A DNA stretch of 64,000 nucleotides from Sthenelais limicola (GCA_942159475.1 OW804095.1:147168314-147232313); one strand, 5' to 3'. Shown: positions 22,917 through 34,680, counted from the first letter of the stretch. A program made the numbers and translations. The notes: generated by a model not told the origin, from the letters alone.

Positions 22917-23923
22917 CAATATGTATGGTCAAAAGCTATGCATGACAAGAACTATATTTTCTATCTAATTGTGGAAATAAATTTTGTTTTCTTTGAATCT
23001 ACTTAGAAATACAATATGTGGAGTCAATCTATTTAAAAATTTTAATTAATTCTCTTCTTTTAATTAAAGTTTGACATATGTATATATATATTGTCTCTCA
23101 CTCTTGAAAAAATACCAGGAAAATGCCTATGGCATGATTAAATTATGAACATTTGGAGGAAAATATTCCATTTTAAGGTTCTAAATTCGAATTTAATGAT
23201 ACAAAAATCATAATCACTTAGAACATAGACAAGATTCTGACTTCTAGCATCTATCTTAAGTCTTATGAACAAGGAAAACATTTTAATTATCAAGGTTTCT
23301 TTTTAAAAAAGTGGGTAATAAGCAAAGTCCCTAACTTGGGGTGCAGCACTATAGATCTTGTTAGATCAGTCATAGGTAGCATTGTCAGGCATTACAGTGC
23401 ATACCACGTCGTAGTAAATTATAAACTAGCAACCTGATATTCCCCATTTTTTCAGCCTTTTTCAATTTGAAAATCAGAAATTGTAAAACAGATCTTGTCT
23501 ATCGACCTTGGTACATCCAACCATCACCAAAGTATTTAGATCCGCCACGGAATATGAATATTTCACGCAACAAAGTGATCAAAGATGGTCCAACAAGCCC
23601 CTCCGGCACTTGACATATAACTTGGCGTGTGTACCTACCTAGTTCTTCCTACTGAGGCCAGGGGCGCAATTGGGGCGGCTAAGGGTGGGGAGGGGTGGGG
23701 GGCTGGTGGAAGGCGAAGTTGAAACTCCTTTCTTGTGTCGAGCATTATAAGTACAAACATTTAAAAAAATATTCAAGAAATTAGATTTAATCTTAAAGTT
23801 TCTCATGACGCTTACTTTTAGTAAATTTCTATCAGTTTTTTCGAAGTTTTGATTTATTTTGATAATCTACAATTGGTTTGCTAAGGTAAGATAATTGCGG
23901 ACTGAGTTATATAGTATATATAT
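22917..23923. other. Intergenic, nothing recognised
   Basis: About 1 kb of AT-rich noncoding DNA with a G-rich patch at about 23660-23710 (GGGGCGGCTAAGGGTGGGGA). No gene. Confidence 0.45.
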
Positions 23924-24139
23924 GGGTCAAAAATGTACAATTTGTCTTTTCAAATAACACAAATTTAAGACAATAATGATGTTCAAAATTCAGTTTAACA
24001 CAACCAAAAAGATTGTTTGAATCAAGGCAATACCAAATATAGTCAGATATACCCAGTTTTGACCATTTTTCAGTCTAATTTAGCAGAATTTACTAAATAT
24101 GTAGATCTGCCAATTGTACATTTTCTGAAAATCTGACCC
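23924..24139 (+). mobile_element. MITE family A, copy A12
   Basis: 216 bp, type 3 core (TTGTTTGAATCAAGGCAATA). The left end has lost GATTTTCA (GGGTCAAAAATGTACAATT). Flanks ATAT/ATAT. Confidence 0.82.
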
Positions 24140-24260
24140 ATATAGTAACATTAAATTGCATTTGTAGCGATATGTCTTCGAGTATTTAGAAAGGTATCTT
24201 TTCCTTTAGCACCCTTTGTTCACATAGGTCAAACAGACAAGACGAAAAGCTTGATGTACT

Positions 24261-24402
24261 CAGTCTAGGTCCAAAACCTCTTAGATCTGATAAGAATGGT
24301 CTCTCAGTGATTGGACGCCTACTGCGCTAATGGCTTTCCCGGCCCAGATTAGGCGTCCTAATGGGATTATAATGACATTGTGCGAGGCTCTCCCTCGGTT
24401 TG
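24261..24402 (+). repeat. Dispersed repeat L, copy 1
   Basis: Shares CAGTCTAG(G)TCC(A/C)AAACC, GATAAGAATGGT, GTGATTGGACGCCTACT(G/T)CGC and TAATGACATTGTG with 29084-29262. Contains GGACGCCT ... AGGCGTCC as an internal inverted pair, suggesting a small transposable element. Confidence 0.6.
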
Positions 24403-24516
24403 TGCTTATATTTCTCTTGGATGTTCACCAATTTTGAACAGGTACTTCAGAAATCATAATTTATTGTTCCAGATACTCAGAAAAAATAATTCATTTGAGT
24501 TCCTCGGTTTCAGGAC

Positions 24517-24760
24517 AGCTACCCGCCGGACATATACCCGCCGGACATATACCCGCCGGACATATACCCCCCGACTTTTACCCCCTGGACATTTACCATC
24601 CTGGACATTTCCCCGCTAGGACATTTACCATCCCGGACATTTACCATCCTAGGACATTTCCCCGCCTTACCTGAAGTTTTAAGTATATTTTGGTACATGG
24701 ATTACATGGAATATATCTCTCTTCTATTAAGGCATGTGGAGAGGAATGGGGTAGGGATTG
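24517..24760 (+). repeat. GGACATTTACC-type tandem array and attached unique arm
   Basis: About ten imperfect 14-18-bp units of the form ACCCGCCGGACATATACCC then CATCCTGGACATTTACC. They are followed by CTTACCTGAAGTTTTAAG and TGGTACATGGATTACATGG ... GCATGTGGAGAGGAATGGGG. The reverse complement of the whole arrangement recurs at 63640-63890, so array plus arm is one dispersed repeat, probably a transposon terminus. Confidence 0.7.
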
Positions 24761-24904
24761 GATGACATTTCAAGGATTAGATACAGTATCATGTATATTA
24801 TCACAATGGAACATAACCAAAAAGATTCTTCAATATAGCATGTTTTGTATGTAGTAGGTTTTTCAGCCTAATTGTACGAAGTAGTTTTTTAAATGAGATC
24901 ATTG

Positions 24905-24981
24905 TTAAATAGTCCATGCCGAACATGGCATGTGTTTTATAGTTTTGTATGATTCAAGATGGCGGACATGCAAATCACTTA
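24905..24981 (-). mobile_element. MITE family C, fragment C5
   Basis: ATAGTCCATGCCGAACATGG, GATTCAAGATGGCGG and CATGCAAATCACTTATT correspond to one end of a reversed C element; the other end is absent. Confidence 0.65.
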
Positions 24982-25009
24982 TTGTACATTTTCCAATCCA
25001 TGGATATAT

Positions 25010-25245
25010 GGGTCAGATTTTCAGAAAATGTACAATTCAACTTCGCCAATCCTCTCAAATACCTCAAATTTCAGACGAAAATAGAATTCAAAATACAGTT
25101 CAACCTAGCCAAACAGATTGCTAGAATCAATGCAATGCCGAATATTCTCGAATTTACCTAGTATTATCCAAATTGTAGCCTAATTTAGCAGAATTTACTA
25201 AATATGTCCAGCTGCCAATTGTACATTTTCTGAAAATCTGACCCA
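25010..25245 (+). mobile_element. MITE family A, copy A13
   Basis: 236-bp type 1 copy with perfect outer ends; flanks ATAT/ATAT. It sits just beyond the C5 fragment. Confidence 0.87.
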
Positions 25246-25817
25246 TATATGTGTGCCCCCCCCTTGCAGTCCTACCCCCCCCCCCTTTCCCTACCACCCA
25301 ATATTCACAGAGGCCAGAGGGCAGAGGGGTACGACTAGAAGTTTGATGCAGCTATATTTGCCTCCCACCCCCACCCCCGCCCACACTCAACCCCACCCCT
25401 CGCCCCACCATTGTGTTAGCTAAGACAAAGGCAGGGGTGGTGGAGAGAATTGGGTTAGATGTTCCTGCCTTCCGGCCCTGGCACAGCATGATGGGATTTA
25501 GCCAAGGTGGAATTCTGGGATATCCTGGGAGGGAGGGGGCGTGGGGAGGTGTGTGTGATGAGGATGTATTGCTGGGGGGGGGGCAGTCAAAAAAAGTGCA
25601 ATGCGCCTTCATTAGATCATATTATTATTATGTTGCCATAAGTTATGTAATTATTCGTATTGTACTATACGATAAACATAGCAAACCATGTAGTCACATT
25701 AATATAATACGTTTACCTGTTAACACTTAATTATGTACTTAATTAATGTGGATTATTAACCTTATTCGTACCAAATATTGATGTCTTTTATACGCAATCT
25801 TGCCTCTTAGTTACCTT
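25246..25817. other. Intergenic with C-rich and G-rich homopolymer patches
   Basis: Runs of C at 25255-25290 and 25361-25400 and a G run near 25573-25582. Open frames on both strands (25352-25612, 25413-25730) are composition-driven. No gene. Confidence 0.5.
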
Positions 25818-25963
25818 TAGTTCATCTTCCAAAAATCATGGTAACGACTGGAAGTACTGGGATTATCCCAGAAGTCTGTAGACCAATTTGTCATTTTCTT
25901 CTTAATGTACCTGTTACTATATTATCGACAAAAAAAGATTTTTCAATTCAATTCAATTCAATT
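25818..25963 (+). mobile_element. 5'-truncated LINE tail ending in (AATTC)n
   Basis: ATGGTAACGACTGGAAGTACTGG, ATCCCAGAAGTCTGTAGACC and a terminal TTCAATTCAATTCAATTCAA pentamer run. The layout parallels the TATCT-tailed insertions (GGTAACG-CTGG start, then pentamer tail), so it is probably a related LINE subfamily with a different 3' repeat. Confidence 0.6.
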
Positions 25964-26078
25964 GACCCTCTCCAAAAATGAAAATTAAAGTAAACAATGA
26001 GGTTAAACATACTTCAACATGAATAAACGGATGCTTTGAATCAACACAACAATCAACCATGTGTATTGGTCATATTGC

Positions 26079-26787
26079 CTACCACTCTACACTTAACATA
26101 TTCAGTAGATTCTGCTAAATTATTTTAAAATATTATAGATATATTGTATATTTATAAGCATATTATTTTGCGAAAATGAGTAACAAAATAGATCCTTTTC
26201 AAAGTAATTTATTCACAAGATGTCATTGTTGGTATTATCCATTTGTGGGTTATCGAGCGCCTGGTGCCGTATAAATTGATGTATCAAATTTCAAGACAGT
26301 TCAATAAATGTATTCATGCATTCTAAGGTAGTCCTATAGAGTATATTTAGCTACTTCACTAGTAATTGTCGACCAAAAGATATTGCAAACTTTTTTCAAA
26401 ATAAAAATATCAAACTTAAGATATAGAAATACTTATTAGAAGTACAGTTCATTAAATGTATTCATGCATTCTAAGGTAGCCCTATAGAGTATATTTAGCT
26501 ACTTCCCTAGTAATTGTCGACCAAAAGATATTGCAAACCTTTTTCAAAATAAAAATATCAAACTTAAGATATAGAAATACTTAATAGATGTCCTAATGTG
26601 CACCATCATTAGAATCAGCTTGATCTCATTTTTTCATATATGATGATATCTCAAATTTTTGGTATTGCATTGATTTGGAACATCTGTTTAGTTATGTTGA
26701 ACTGCATTTTGAACCTCATAGTTGTCTTAAATTTGGTTTATTTGAGGAACTCTGTAAGTTGTACATTTGCTGGCTACTTAAACCCCA
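26079..26787 (-). mobile_element. Decayed family A copy (A25) containing a decayed B copy (B7)
   Basis: A-type sequence at 26079-26122 (CACTCTACACTTAACATATT, GATTCTGCTAAATTA) and at 26658-26787 (TTGGTATTGCATTGATT ... CTTAAATTTGGTTTATTTGAG). It is split by B-type sequence in + orientation (26167-26655, GCGAAAATGAGTAAC ... GATGATATCTCAAA). Within B, about 125 bp (CATTCTAAGGTAG ... ATAGAAATACTTA) is tandemly duplicated at about 26315-26440 and 26457-26585. Confidence 0.65.
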
Positions 26788-27095
26788 TACCACGAAACTT
26801 CGTTTTATATAATTTTCTTTGAATACTTTATTTCTTGTTTCGTCTAACAAAAAAAGACATCTACGCGGAAATGAATTGGAAATATTGATTGTCCTAAAAA
26901 GACCTGAGTGAAATGATGCAATAAAATAATTCAGAATGAATCTTGATTAAAATTAATAAGGTAAACAAAATGGCAATGGTTGGTGGAATCCCCGTTGAAT
27001 AAACAATTTCTGAATATGACCTCTCACTTGACCCCATGTTCTGTCATCGAAGTAGACTCCATTAGATAAATGAAATATCTAGAACCTCCGCATAT
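26788..27095. other. Intergenic, nothing recognised
   Basis: About 300 bp AT-rich spacer, no gene. Confidence 0.4.
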
Positions 27096-27330
27096 GGGTC
27101 AGATTTTCAGAAAATGTACAATTCAACTTCACCAATCTTCTCAAATAACCCGAATTTCGGACGAAAACTAAGTTCAAAATACAGTTCAACCTAACCAAAC
27201 AGATTGCTAGAATCAATGCAATGCCGAATATGCTCGAATTTACCTAGTATTGAACAAATTGCAGCCTTATTTAGCAGAATTGACTAAATGTGTACAGCTG
27301 CCAATTGTACGCTTTCTGAAAATCTGACCC
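27096..27330 (+). mobile_element. MITE family A, copy A14
   Basis: 235-bp type 1 copy; flanks ATAT/ATAT. The right end carries a small change (GTACGCTTTCTGAAAATC). Confidence 0.87.
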
Positions 27331-27540
27331 ATATATGGGAGGGTTTCCTATCGTGTTAAAATCCCTTCAAACTCAGAGGACATTGCTGTGGGTGAAATGT
27401 AATTGCGTTTGGCGCTTTAATAGATTGAGTATAGAAATATGAACTGGATACGGATGATACTGGAGGATAAGGGAGGTATTGTTGTATAAAGTGTGGCTAT
27501 AGGGGCTGGGTGGTGGCGAGGAAAAGGGTCGACCTTAAGA

Positions 27541-27758
27541 CTGGGTTCCACTGGCCGGCTACTTCTCCCGCTACTACTCCCGTTTCTTTGCTCCCGCTAC
27601 TTTTAGAAGCGGGAGCAAGTAGCGGGAGGTAGCCGCTTCAATTCAAACATGTTTGATTTGAAACGGCTTCTTCCCGCTACTTGCTGTTAATTCCTAAGTA
27701 GCAGGACCAAAGAAACGAGAGGAGTAGCGGGAGTAGTAGCCGGCCAGTGGAATCCAGG
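27541..27758. mobile_element. 218-bp foldback element (family G)
   Basis: Inverted ends CTGGGTTCCACTGGCCGGCT and GCCGGCCAGTGGAATCCAG, with further inward pairing of CCCGCTACTACTCCCG and CGGGAGTAGTAGC and several internal AGCGGGAG/CTCCCGCT steps. Much of it can fold. No ORF; single copy in the window. Confidence 0.75.
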
Positions 27759-27899
27759 CTTTACTGGACGGATTCCATTCCGCTGCTGCTTTGAGCAGGA
27801 GAAATAGATCCATGAGGTCAACTCTCTCTCACACACACACTTTTTGGGTGTTTTATAGGTGTGTGCATTCGGATGGAGCAATATTTATGATATTTTCAT

Positions 27900-28365
27900 G
27901 ATTTTTTTAGACTCCTCCCTCTATCTCTCATCTATCTCTCTCCCTCCCCCTCGCTTTCTCCCTCCCTCTACCCCCTCTATCTGTTCCTCTCTGTCCCTCT
28001 GTCCCTCCTCTATCTCTCTCCCTCTCTCTCGCTTTCTCTCTCTCTTTCCCTCTCTCTCCCTCTCACAGTCTCATTCATTCTCTCTCACTCAGCCTCTCTC
28101 TCCCTTACACACTCGGCCTCTCACACACTCTCTCTCTCTCCCTCTCCCTTTCTCTCCTCTCTCTCCCTTTATTTATAATATTATCAGGATTTAATAGACC
28201 CCATGTTCTACCTGTCTCTTTCTCCTCCGCCCCCTCTCTCTTGCTCTCTTTCTCGCCCTCTCTCCCCCACTCCCTCTATCCCTCTCCCTCTATCTTTCTC
28301 TCTTGCTCTCCTTCTCACTCTCCCTGTCTCTCTCTTTTTCTCTCCCTCTCATCCTGCCCTAACAG
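27900..28365. repeat. CT-rich low-complexity tract
   Basis: About 465 bp dominated by CTCTCTCCCTCT on the + strand, interrupted near 28170-28220. The Ser/Pro/Leu-rich frames at 27859-28194 and 28203-28415 are by-products. Confidence 0.85.
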
Positions 28366-28398
28366 ATTCCTCTCATGTGCCATTCCCAGCTGGCAGAA

Positions 28399-28746
28399 AT
28401 AGGGAATTTGCATAGCCGCCATTTTGAAGCTTGATTCGCATGGACTTATGGGACTAATGGTACAGTCTAAAACCTATAGAAAACATGCCATGTTCAGCAT
28501 GGAATATTTATCCATTCTCTAATGTCAATATCCATTTGTGATGCAAGTTTCCATGACACAAGTCCTCATCTTTCCCATCATGCATTTGGTTTTCATAGAT
28601 CATTAAGACAAGCTCAAATATTGGTAAAAACATTCTTGCAATTTTTGATGAAACTGTTGCCAAATATTTGTATGTCAGATTTCTACACAATCCATCCCAG
28701 CATGCACTGCAGTAGACATGCGCAGTGAGACATGCAAATCCCCTAT
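28399..28746 (+). mobile_element. MITE family C, copy C6
   Basis: Full C copy, TA-GGGAATTTGCATAGCCG to GACATGCAAATCCCC-TA. Contains ATGCCATGTTCAGCATGGAA and the CATGCGCAGTGAGACATGC end. Confidence 0.85.
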
Positions 28747-29083
28747 AGCCTGTGCACGCAGTGTAGGTTTATTTCTAACTACCGAAATAAGGGGAACAAA
28801 TGTAGGAATTCCCACACCGAATGTTCTTTCCATAAACCCTTACAACAGGCTCCTGAAAGGAAACACTTTTGAAACATTGCATGACTGTTAATGGAAAGAG
28901 GCATGAAAGTGTAAGTTTTATGATGCATTATCAAGTAATTCTAATTGTTCTCAAAGTGATGGCGATACGATTCTGGAGAGAAATATCATAAATATTGGAT
29001 GTTGTTATAATATTGAACCCATAAACAAGTCTACGGGCAGGAATGGCACATATGAAAGGTTTCGTATGACAATGATGAAACGA
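28747..29083. other. Intergenic, nothing recognised
   Basis: Noncoding; no repeat family or gene identified. Confidence 0.4.
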
Positions 29084-29262
29084 GACAGTCTAGTCCCAAA
29101 CCCTCAGATGAGATAAGAATGGTATGTCAGTAATTGGACGCCTACTTCGCTAATCAGTTTCCTGGCCTAGCACTAGGCGTCAATGAGATGATAATGACAT
29201 TGTGTGGTCTTAATAGAATTATATTCACACTTTGCGGTTTGGCGCGAGAGTCTTTCCCTCCG
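29084..29262 (+). repeat. Dispersed repeat L, copy 2
   Basis: Second copy of the repeat at 24261-24402 (GTAATTGGACGCCTACTTCGC, CACTAGGCGTCAATGAG, GATAATGACATTGTG), with an extra insertion before TCTTTCCCTCCGTTTG. Confidence 0.6.
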
Positions 29263-30033
29263 TTTGAAGGCCTAGACTGAAGAAACATTATTGACATTAT
29301 TGTTTCTCCCTTTTTCTCATCTTCCTTCCCACCCTGCCTCTCTTTCTCTGATTTATCTCTCACTCTCAGTATGCAGCTCCTAACTGTCCCCAACTCTATT
29401 AGTTGTGAATATCATGATTATTTAATATAAAAGTCCCATATGCACGGAAAACATCTATAACTGTATACAGACCCCACCGCTACAGTGGACTGCGTGGACA
29501 ATCCAACAACCACAACTCCAGTCGTCAAGGCAACAGAAGCACCAACAAAACATTCGCCATAGCAACAATCCCTTTTGCGTCCAAGGATTATGGAGGTGTC
29601 AGTAGGTGTCCATGGTAACCCAGACTGATAATAAAATCACAAAATAGTGCTCCATAAAAAGCTCCCAATATGAGGTCATGTCAGTTGCCCTTCTGTGGTG
29701 TCAAATCAGGGCTTTTATCACTGCTTTATGGCCCTTTCCCATGAAGGGCACTAGGTATTTAGAAGGGCACTGATAGAGTTTGCTCCTTAAAAGGTCCTTA
29801 TTCTAGGAAGGAGCAAGGACCTTCAGTAATGGATCTTTGGTAATGGTTTGTCCTTATAATGGATATTCCAGGAATAGGATGGTCAGAATGAAATAGTAAT
29901 TTGTGGACATAATGATTCTGCAATGTGTGCTGAGGCTATGTTCCATACATAGAGGTTAGAGCCATTTTTAGTTATTGCGATAAAGGAAATCTTACCCAAT
30001 ATATATACCATGACTTATAGGAGAGAATTCATG
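29263..30033. other. Intergenic, no recognised gene
   Basis: About 770 bp noncoding. GAAGGGCACT occurs twice near 29743 and 29761. No protein signature. Confidence 0.4.
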
Positions 30034-31148
30034 TTAAAGGCAAACGCTACTATTCACTGCCCCGCCCCCCTTTACCATATACCAAATGTACGGGCATTTT
30101 ATGCACTATTCCTTTAGCATTGCAGTCTATGAGGAAACGGCCCATTTTGTCACATTTTATAGAATAAAACAAACAATTAATGGCTACTCCTACTGTCCCA
30201 AAATTTTCTAGACATACAGTTCAGGTTATATACTACAGATAAAAAGGAAAAAAAATATATGTCATCGCGTTTGATTTTTTTTTATAGCTGTCTGAAATAG
30301 ACATGTTTGGGAAACAGAGCTAGCTATGGGTACTCTCAGTTCTACCCAATTAGCATGCAATTCTATTGGGAAATGCTGCATTTTCCTTTCACGGTTTTGG
30401 GAATAAAACAAAAATGGATACTCCAAATGTCCCAGAATTTTCTACACATATAGTGCAGGTAATATTCTACACATATATAGGGAAAAAATGTATGTCATCA
30501 CGTTAAAAAAATAATTGTAGCTGTCTGAAATAGACATGTTTAGGAAACATAGAACACTTTGAAAGCAGCAGATTTTTGGGTTGTCAGCCGTGTTTCAAAG
30601 CCCCATAATTCAGAAACTAGCATGGTGACCCATTAATTTTTTTTCAGTTTTGAGAACACAAATACTTCAAAAATCATATACTAAAGAATCAGAAAAATGA
30701 CATTTATTTTCACTGGGGAGGGAAAAAAATTGTTTTTATAAAAATGGTGAAAAATATTGAGTTTTTTCGAGTTTTTAATTTAAAATTCACATTATGTATT
30801 TGTTGGTTTCAAAATAAAAATAACAATGCACCCTATAGAAAAGAGGCATAGAATTATTGGCCGAATAATACTCTCTCTAAAACTGTTAATTTTACTTAAA
30901 TTGGGTGAATATAAATAGTAAATATGAACTATGAAGTTGAGGTACTGCAAAATGGGCCCCCCTTTTGGTCGTCATTGGTACTTTTGAGATGCCATATTTT
31001 GAAGCACTGTAATTCAAAAATGAGCACGGCGACCCAATGATTTTTTTCCATCCTTATGACCAGAAACACTTCAAGAATCAAATACTAAAGTTTCAGAAAA
31101 ATGACATTTATTTTCATTTTTCACTAGATAGTAGCGTTTGCCTTTAAG
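30034..31148. mobile_element. TTAA-flanked non-autonomous element, 1.1 kb (piggyBac-like)
   Basis: Inverted ends AGGCAAACGCTACTAT (30038) and ATAGTAGCGTTTGCCT (31144), each flanked by TTAA, the target site duplicated by piggyBac and Kolobok transposases. No transposase frame. Internally, ATACTAAAG(A/T)(A/T)TCAGAAAAAT and a CCCAAAATTTTCTA/CCCAGAATTTTCTA segment each occur twice, so the interior grew by duplication. Confidence 0.75.
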
Positions 31149-31162
31149 AAAGGGAATATATG

Positions 31163-31400
31163 GGTCAGATTTTCATAAAATGTACAATTTGTCTTCAGCA
31201 ATCCTTTCAAATAACACAAATTTAAGACAATAATGATGTTCAAAATTCAGTTTAACACAACCAAAAAGATTGTTTGAATCAAGGCAATACCAAATAATTA
31301 TAGTCAGATATACCCAGTTTTGACCATTTTTCAGTCTAATTTAGCAGAATTTACTAAATATGTAGATCTGTCAATTGTACATTTTCTAAAAATCTGACCC
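31163..31400 (+). mobile_element. MITE family A, copy A15
   Basis: 238-bp type 3 copy starting 14 bp beyond the TTAA element. Flanks ATAT/ATAT. Right end CTAAAAATCTGACCC. Confidence 0.85.
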
Positions 31401-31521
31401 ATATGTAGAACATAAAAGGCGGAATAAGAAGCAAATGTTGCGTAAGTTTGTTTGTAGAGATTTAGTTAAGCTATTCTGCATCTGGATAAAGAAACAAATA
31501 TGTTAAGACCATAACAAATAT

Positions 31522-31855
31522 GTGATGTGTTTCAGGAAAATGAGTCATAAGTCGCAAAAAAAATATTTTGAGATACTATTATATTTGAAAAGTGGAGATC
31601 AAGCCGATTCCAATGATAGTAAACAGTCTAATAATCTAATAAATATTTCTATAATTATTTTAAGTTTGATATTTTTTTTTTAAAAAAGAAAAAAACTTGC
31701 ACTATTTCTTGGGGGCAATAACCAGGGGGAGGAGGAGGTGAAAGTAATTAAGCACCCAGAAAATAAAAACATTCATACAAAGATATCTTGTGAATAAAAC
31801 ACTTTGAAAAATAGGAATCTTGCGACTTATGGCTCATTTTCCTGAAACACATCAC
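31522..31855 (-). mobile_element. MITE family B, copy B8 (internally deleted)
   Basis: 334 bp, about 70 bp shorter than other copies, with a G-rich substitution in the middle (GGGGGAGGAGGAGG). Ends are intact; flanks ATAT/ATAT. Confidence 0.82.
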
Positions 31856-32154
31856 ATATGTGTATTCCCTGTGAGTCTCATCATCTTTTGCCTGCCTAAA
31901 GGAACTATGATTTTCTGATCAAATTCCAAATTATCACACGGGAACGGTTCCTGGTGGGTGAAATCTTCCAAGCAGCCACTCGAGAAAATTCAGCGATATT
32001 TTGCGGATGTATTACACCCCGTGTCTACTGGGCCCAGTATCTGGACTACCAGGGGTGGAGGGGAGGGGGACAGTTCACTCCCAGCCCATTCCGGAAAGGC
32101 CTTATACCCATCTCCTTGCCCCCTGCTGTCATTGCTGTACCTATGTAATTCCAT
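31856..32154. other. Intergenic, no recognised gene
   Basis: Overlapping frames of 64-110 codons on both strands (31954-32290) have no family motif. Confidence 0.4.
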
Positions 32155-32371
32155 GTACATAGGTATTAAAAACTGCATTCTCAACTATTACGACAAAAAT
32201 AATCTTAACAGAGTTACTCACATTGTGACTTATAGGAACGAATTTATCAATATTCTGCTGCTGGTATATATGTTTATGCAAAGAATTTGAATACCAGAAA
32301 ACTCTTTCAGATGTATGGCTGCCATTTGTACATCCCCAGGTACAAATAAAGAATACTTTGAATTAAATTGA
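32155..32371 (+). mobile_element. Fragment of repeat N, then short LINE-like tail
   Basis: 32155-32290 resembles the left part of the TTAA element at 55175 (AAAACTGCATTCTCAACTAT, TACGACAAAAAT, TTCTGCTGCTGGT). It is followed by CCATTTGTACATCCCCAGG and AATAAAGAATACTTTGAATT, a retrotransposon-type 3' tail abutting copy C7. Confidence 0.5.
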
Positions 32372-32725
32372 ATGGGGGATTTGCATAGCCGCAATTTTGA
32401 ATCTTTATCAGCAAGGAATTATGGGACTAATGGTACAGTCTAAAATCTATAGAAAACATGTCATGTTCAGCATGGAATATTAATCAATGCTCTAATGTCA
32501 ATATCCATTTGTATATATACACATGTTCCCATGGCACAAGACCCCATCCTTTCCATCATGCATTTGGTTTTCATAGATCATTTATACAAGCTATGACATT
32601 GGTGAAAACATTCTTGAGATTTCCAATAAAAATGTTGCCAAATATTTGTATGTCAGATTTGAACAGAATCTATCCCAGCATGCACTGCTGTAAACATGCG
32701 CAGTGAGACATGCAAACCCCCTATT
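32372..32725 (+). mobile_element. MITE family C, copy C7
   Basis: Full C copy, GGGGGATTTGCATAGCCG to ACATGCAAACCCCC-TA. The left TA is mutated to TG. The interior matches C6 closely. Confidence 0.83.
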
Positions 32726-32884
32726 GAAAGATGAAGGTAGCTGCCTATTGACTATTATCAGTGGCCTAGCCTCTCATAAACAAGCGTGTATGAATCCAAT
32801 CATCACGGAACTTGTTCCAACTGTTGGTTAGCTGCCTCAGTGAGAAATCGCCCCAGTGGACACTGGGCTTTACACTCTGTATTT

Positions 32885-33119
32885 GGGTCAGATTTTCAGA
32901 TAATGTACAATTGGTAGCTCTAACCATTTAGAAAATTCTCCTAAATTATACTGCAAAATGAAGAATACCGGGTACATCTGAGTATATTTGGTATCACATT
33001 GATTTAAAGTATCAGTTCTGTTATGTTAAACTGCATTTTGAAGCTCATTTCTGTCTTAAATGTGGGCTATTTGAGAGAATTAGTGAAGGCGAATTGTACA
33101 TTTTCTGAAAACCTGACCC
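32885..33119 (-). mobile_element. MITE family A, copy A16
   Basis: 235-bp reversed type 2 copy; flanks ATTT/ACTT. Left end GGGTCAGATTTTCAGATAAT. Confidence 0.85.
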
Positions 33120-33429
33120 ACTTGCACTTGTCCTTACCCGCTGCACCACGCTCAATACAGGCCCCACACTAACCTTGGTCATTTGTGTATTAGTATTGAC
33201 TAGAGAAGGTTTACATGGGAGCTCCCCCACTGTAGGTTAAGGGTTGTTGGGAGGAGCATTATAATAAGCTTGCTCTATTGAACAGGTGGGGAACAATCTA
33301 CAGTTGTTTTATGCCAAGGGGGAGATAGAGGCTGGCAGGTGGCCTATTATTGATGGACCTGTCTCCACGTAACATAGGACGAGCTGTGTAGGAACAGCTG
33401 GGTTCTAGATGGGTAGATATGATGTAGGT
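33120..33429. other. Intergenic, nothing recognised
   Basis: About 310 bp without gene or repeat, leading into the homopurine array. Confidence 0.4.
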
Positions 33430-34680
33430 TATAGGAGCTGAGAGCAGGAGAAGGAGGGAAGGACAGGAGGGAGTGGAGAAGGAGGAAGGGATAGAGGACA
33501 GGGAGGAGGAGGGAAGAGAAGAGGGGGGGACAAGGGAGGGAGTGGAGATAGGAGGAATGGAGAGAAGACAGGGAGAAGGAGGGGAGAGAAGAGGGAGGGA
33601 GGAGGGAGAGGGAGGAGAAAGGGAGAGAACAGGGAGGGAGGAGGGAGAGGGAGGAAAAAGGGAGAGAAGTGGGAGGGAGGAGGGAGAGGGAGGAGAAAGG
33701 GAGAGAAGAGGGAGGGAGGAGGGAGAGGGAGGAGAAAGGGAGAGAACAGGGAGGGAGGAGGGAGAGGGAGGAAAAAGGGAGAGAAGTGGGAGGGAGGAGG
33801 GAGAGGGAGGAAAAAGGGAGAGAAGTGGGAGGGAGGAGGGAGAGGGAGGAGAAAGGGAGAGAAGAGGGAGGGAGGAGGGAGAGGGAGGAGGGAGAGGGAG
33901 GAGAAAGGGAGAGACGAGGGAGGGAGGACGGAGAGGGAGGAGGGAGAGGGAGGAGAAAGGGAGAGAAGAGGGAGGGAGGACGGAGAGGGAGGAGAAAGGG
34001 AGAGAAGAGGGAGGGAGGAAGGAGAGGGAGGAGGGAGAGGGAGGAGGGAGAAGGGAGAGGGAGGAGAAAGGGAGAGAAGAGGGAGGGAGGAGGGAGAGGG
34101 AGGAGAAAGGGAGAGAAGAGGGAGGGAGGAGGGAGAGGGAGGAGAAAGGGAGAGAAGAGGGACGGAGGAGGGAGAGGGAGGTGGAAGGGAGAGAAGAGGG
34201 AGGTAGGAGGGAGAGGGAGGAGGAAGGGAGAGGGAGGAGGAAGGGAGAGGGAGGAGGGAGAGGGAGGAGGAAGGGAGAGAAGAGGGAGGGAGGAGGGAGA
34301 GGGAGGAGGGAGAGGGAGGAGGGAAAGGGAGGAGGGAGAGGGAGGAGGGAGAGGGAGGAGGGAGAGGGAGGAGGGAGAGGGAGGTGGAAGGGAGAGAAGA
34401 GGGAGGGAGGAGGGAGAGGAAGGAGGGAGAGGGAGGAGGAAGGGAGAGAAGAGGGAGGGAGGATAGAGAGGGAGGAGGAAGGGAGAGAAGAGGGAGGGAG
34501 AAGGGAGAGGGAGGTGGAAGGGAGAGAAGAGGAAGGGAGGAGGGAGAGGGAGGAGGGAGAGGGAGGAGGAAGGGAGAGAAGAGGGAGGGAGGATGGAGAG
34601 GGAGGACGAAGGGAGGAGGGGGAGGGAGAGGAGAGGAAAGGAGAGAAGAAGGGGGAGGAGGAGGAGGTGAAAATAAACAA
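33430..34680. repeat. 1.25-kb homopurine minisatellite, 39-bp unit
   Basis: Nearly pure A/G on the + strand. Basic unit of 39 bp: GGAGAAAGGGAGAGAAGAGG followed by GAGGGAGGAGGGAGAGGGA, with subunit losses and single changes. Because 39 is divisible by three, several frames stay open for 265-485 codons on both strands (Glu/Arg/Gly or Ser/Pro/Leu repeats). No independent evidence supports any of them being a gene. Such tracts can form triplex DNA. Confidence 0.93.

Noticed and set aside
27859..28415. Ser/Pro/Leu-rich frames as secreted proteins
   Set aside because: Entirely explained by the CT-rich simple sequence.
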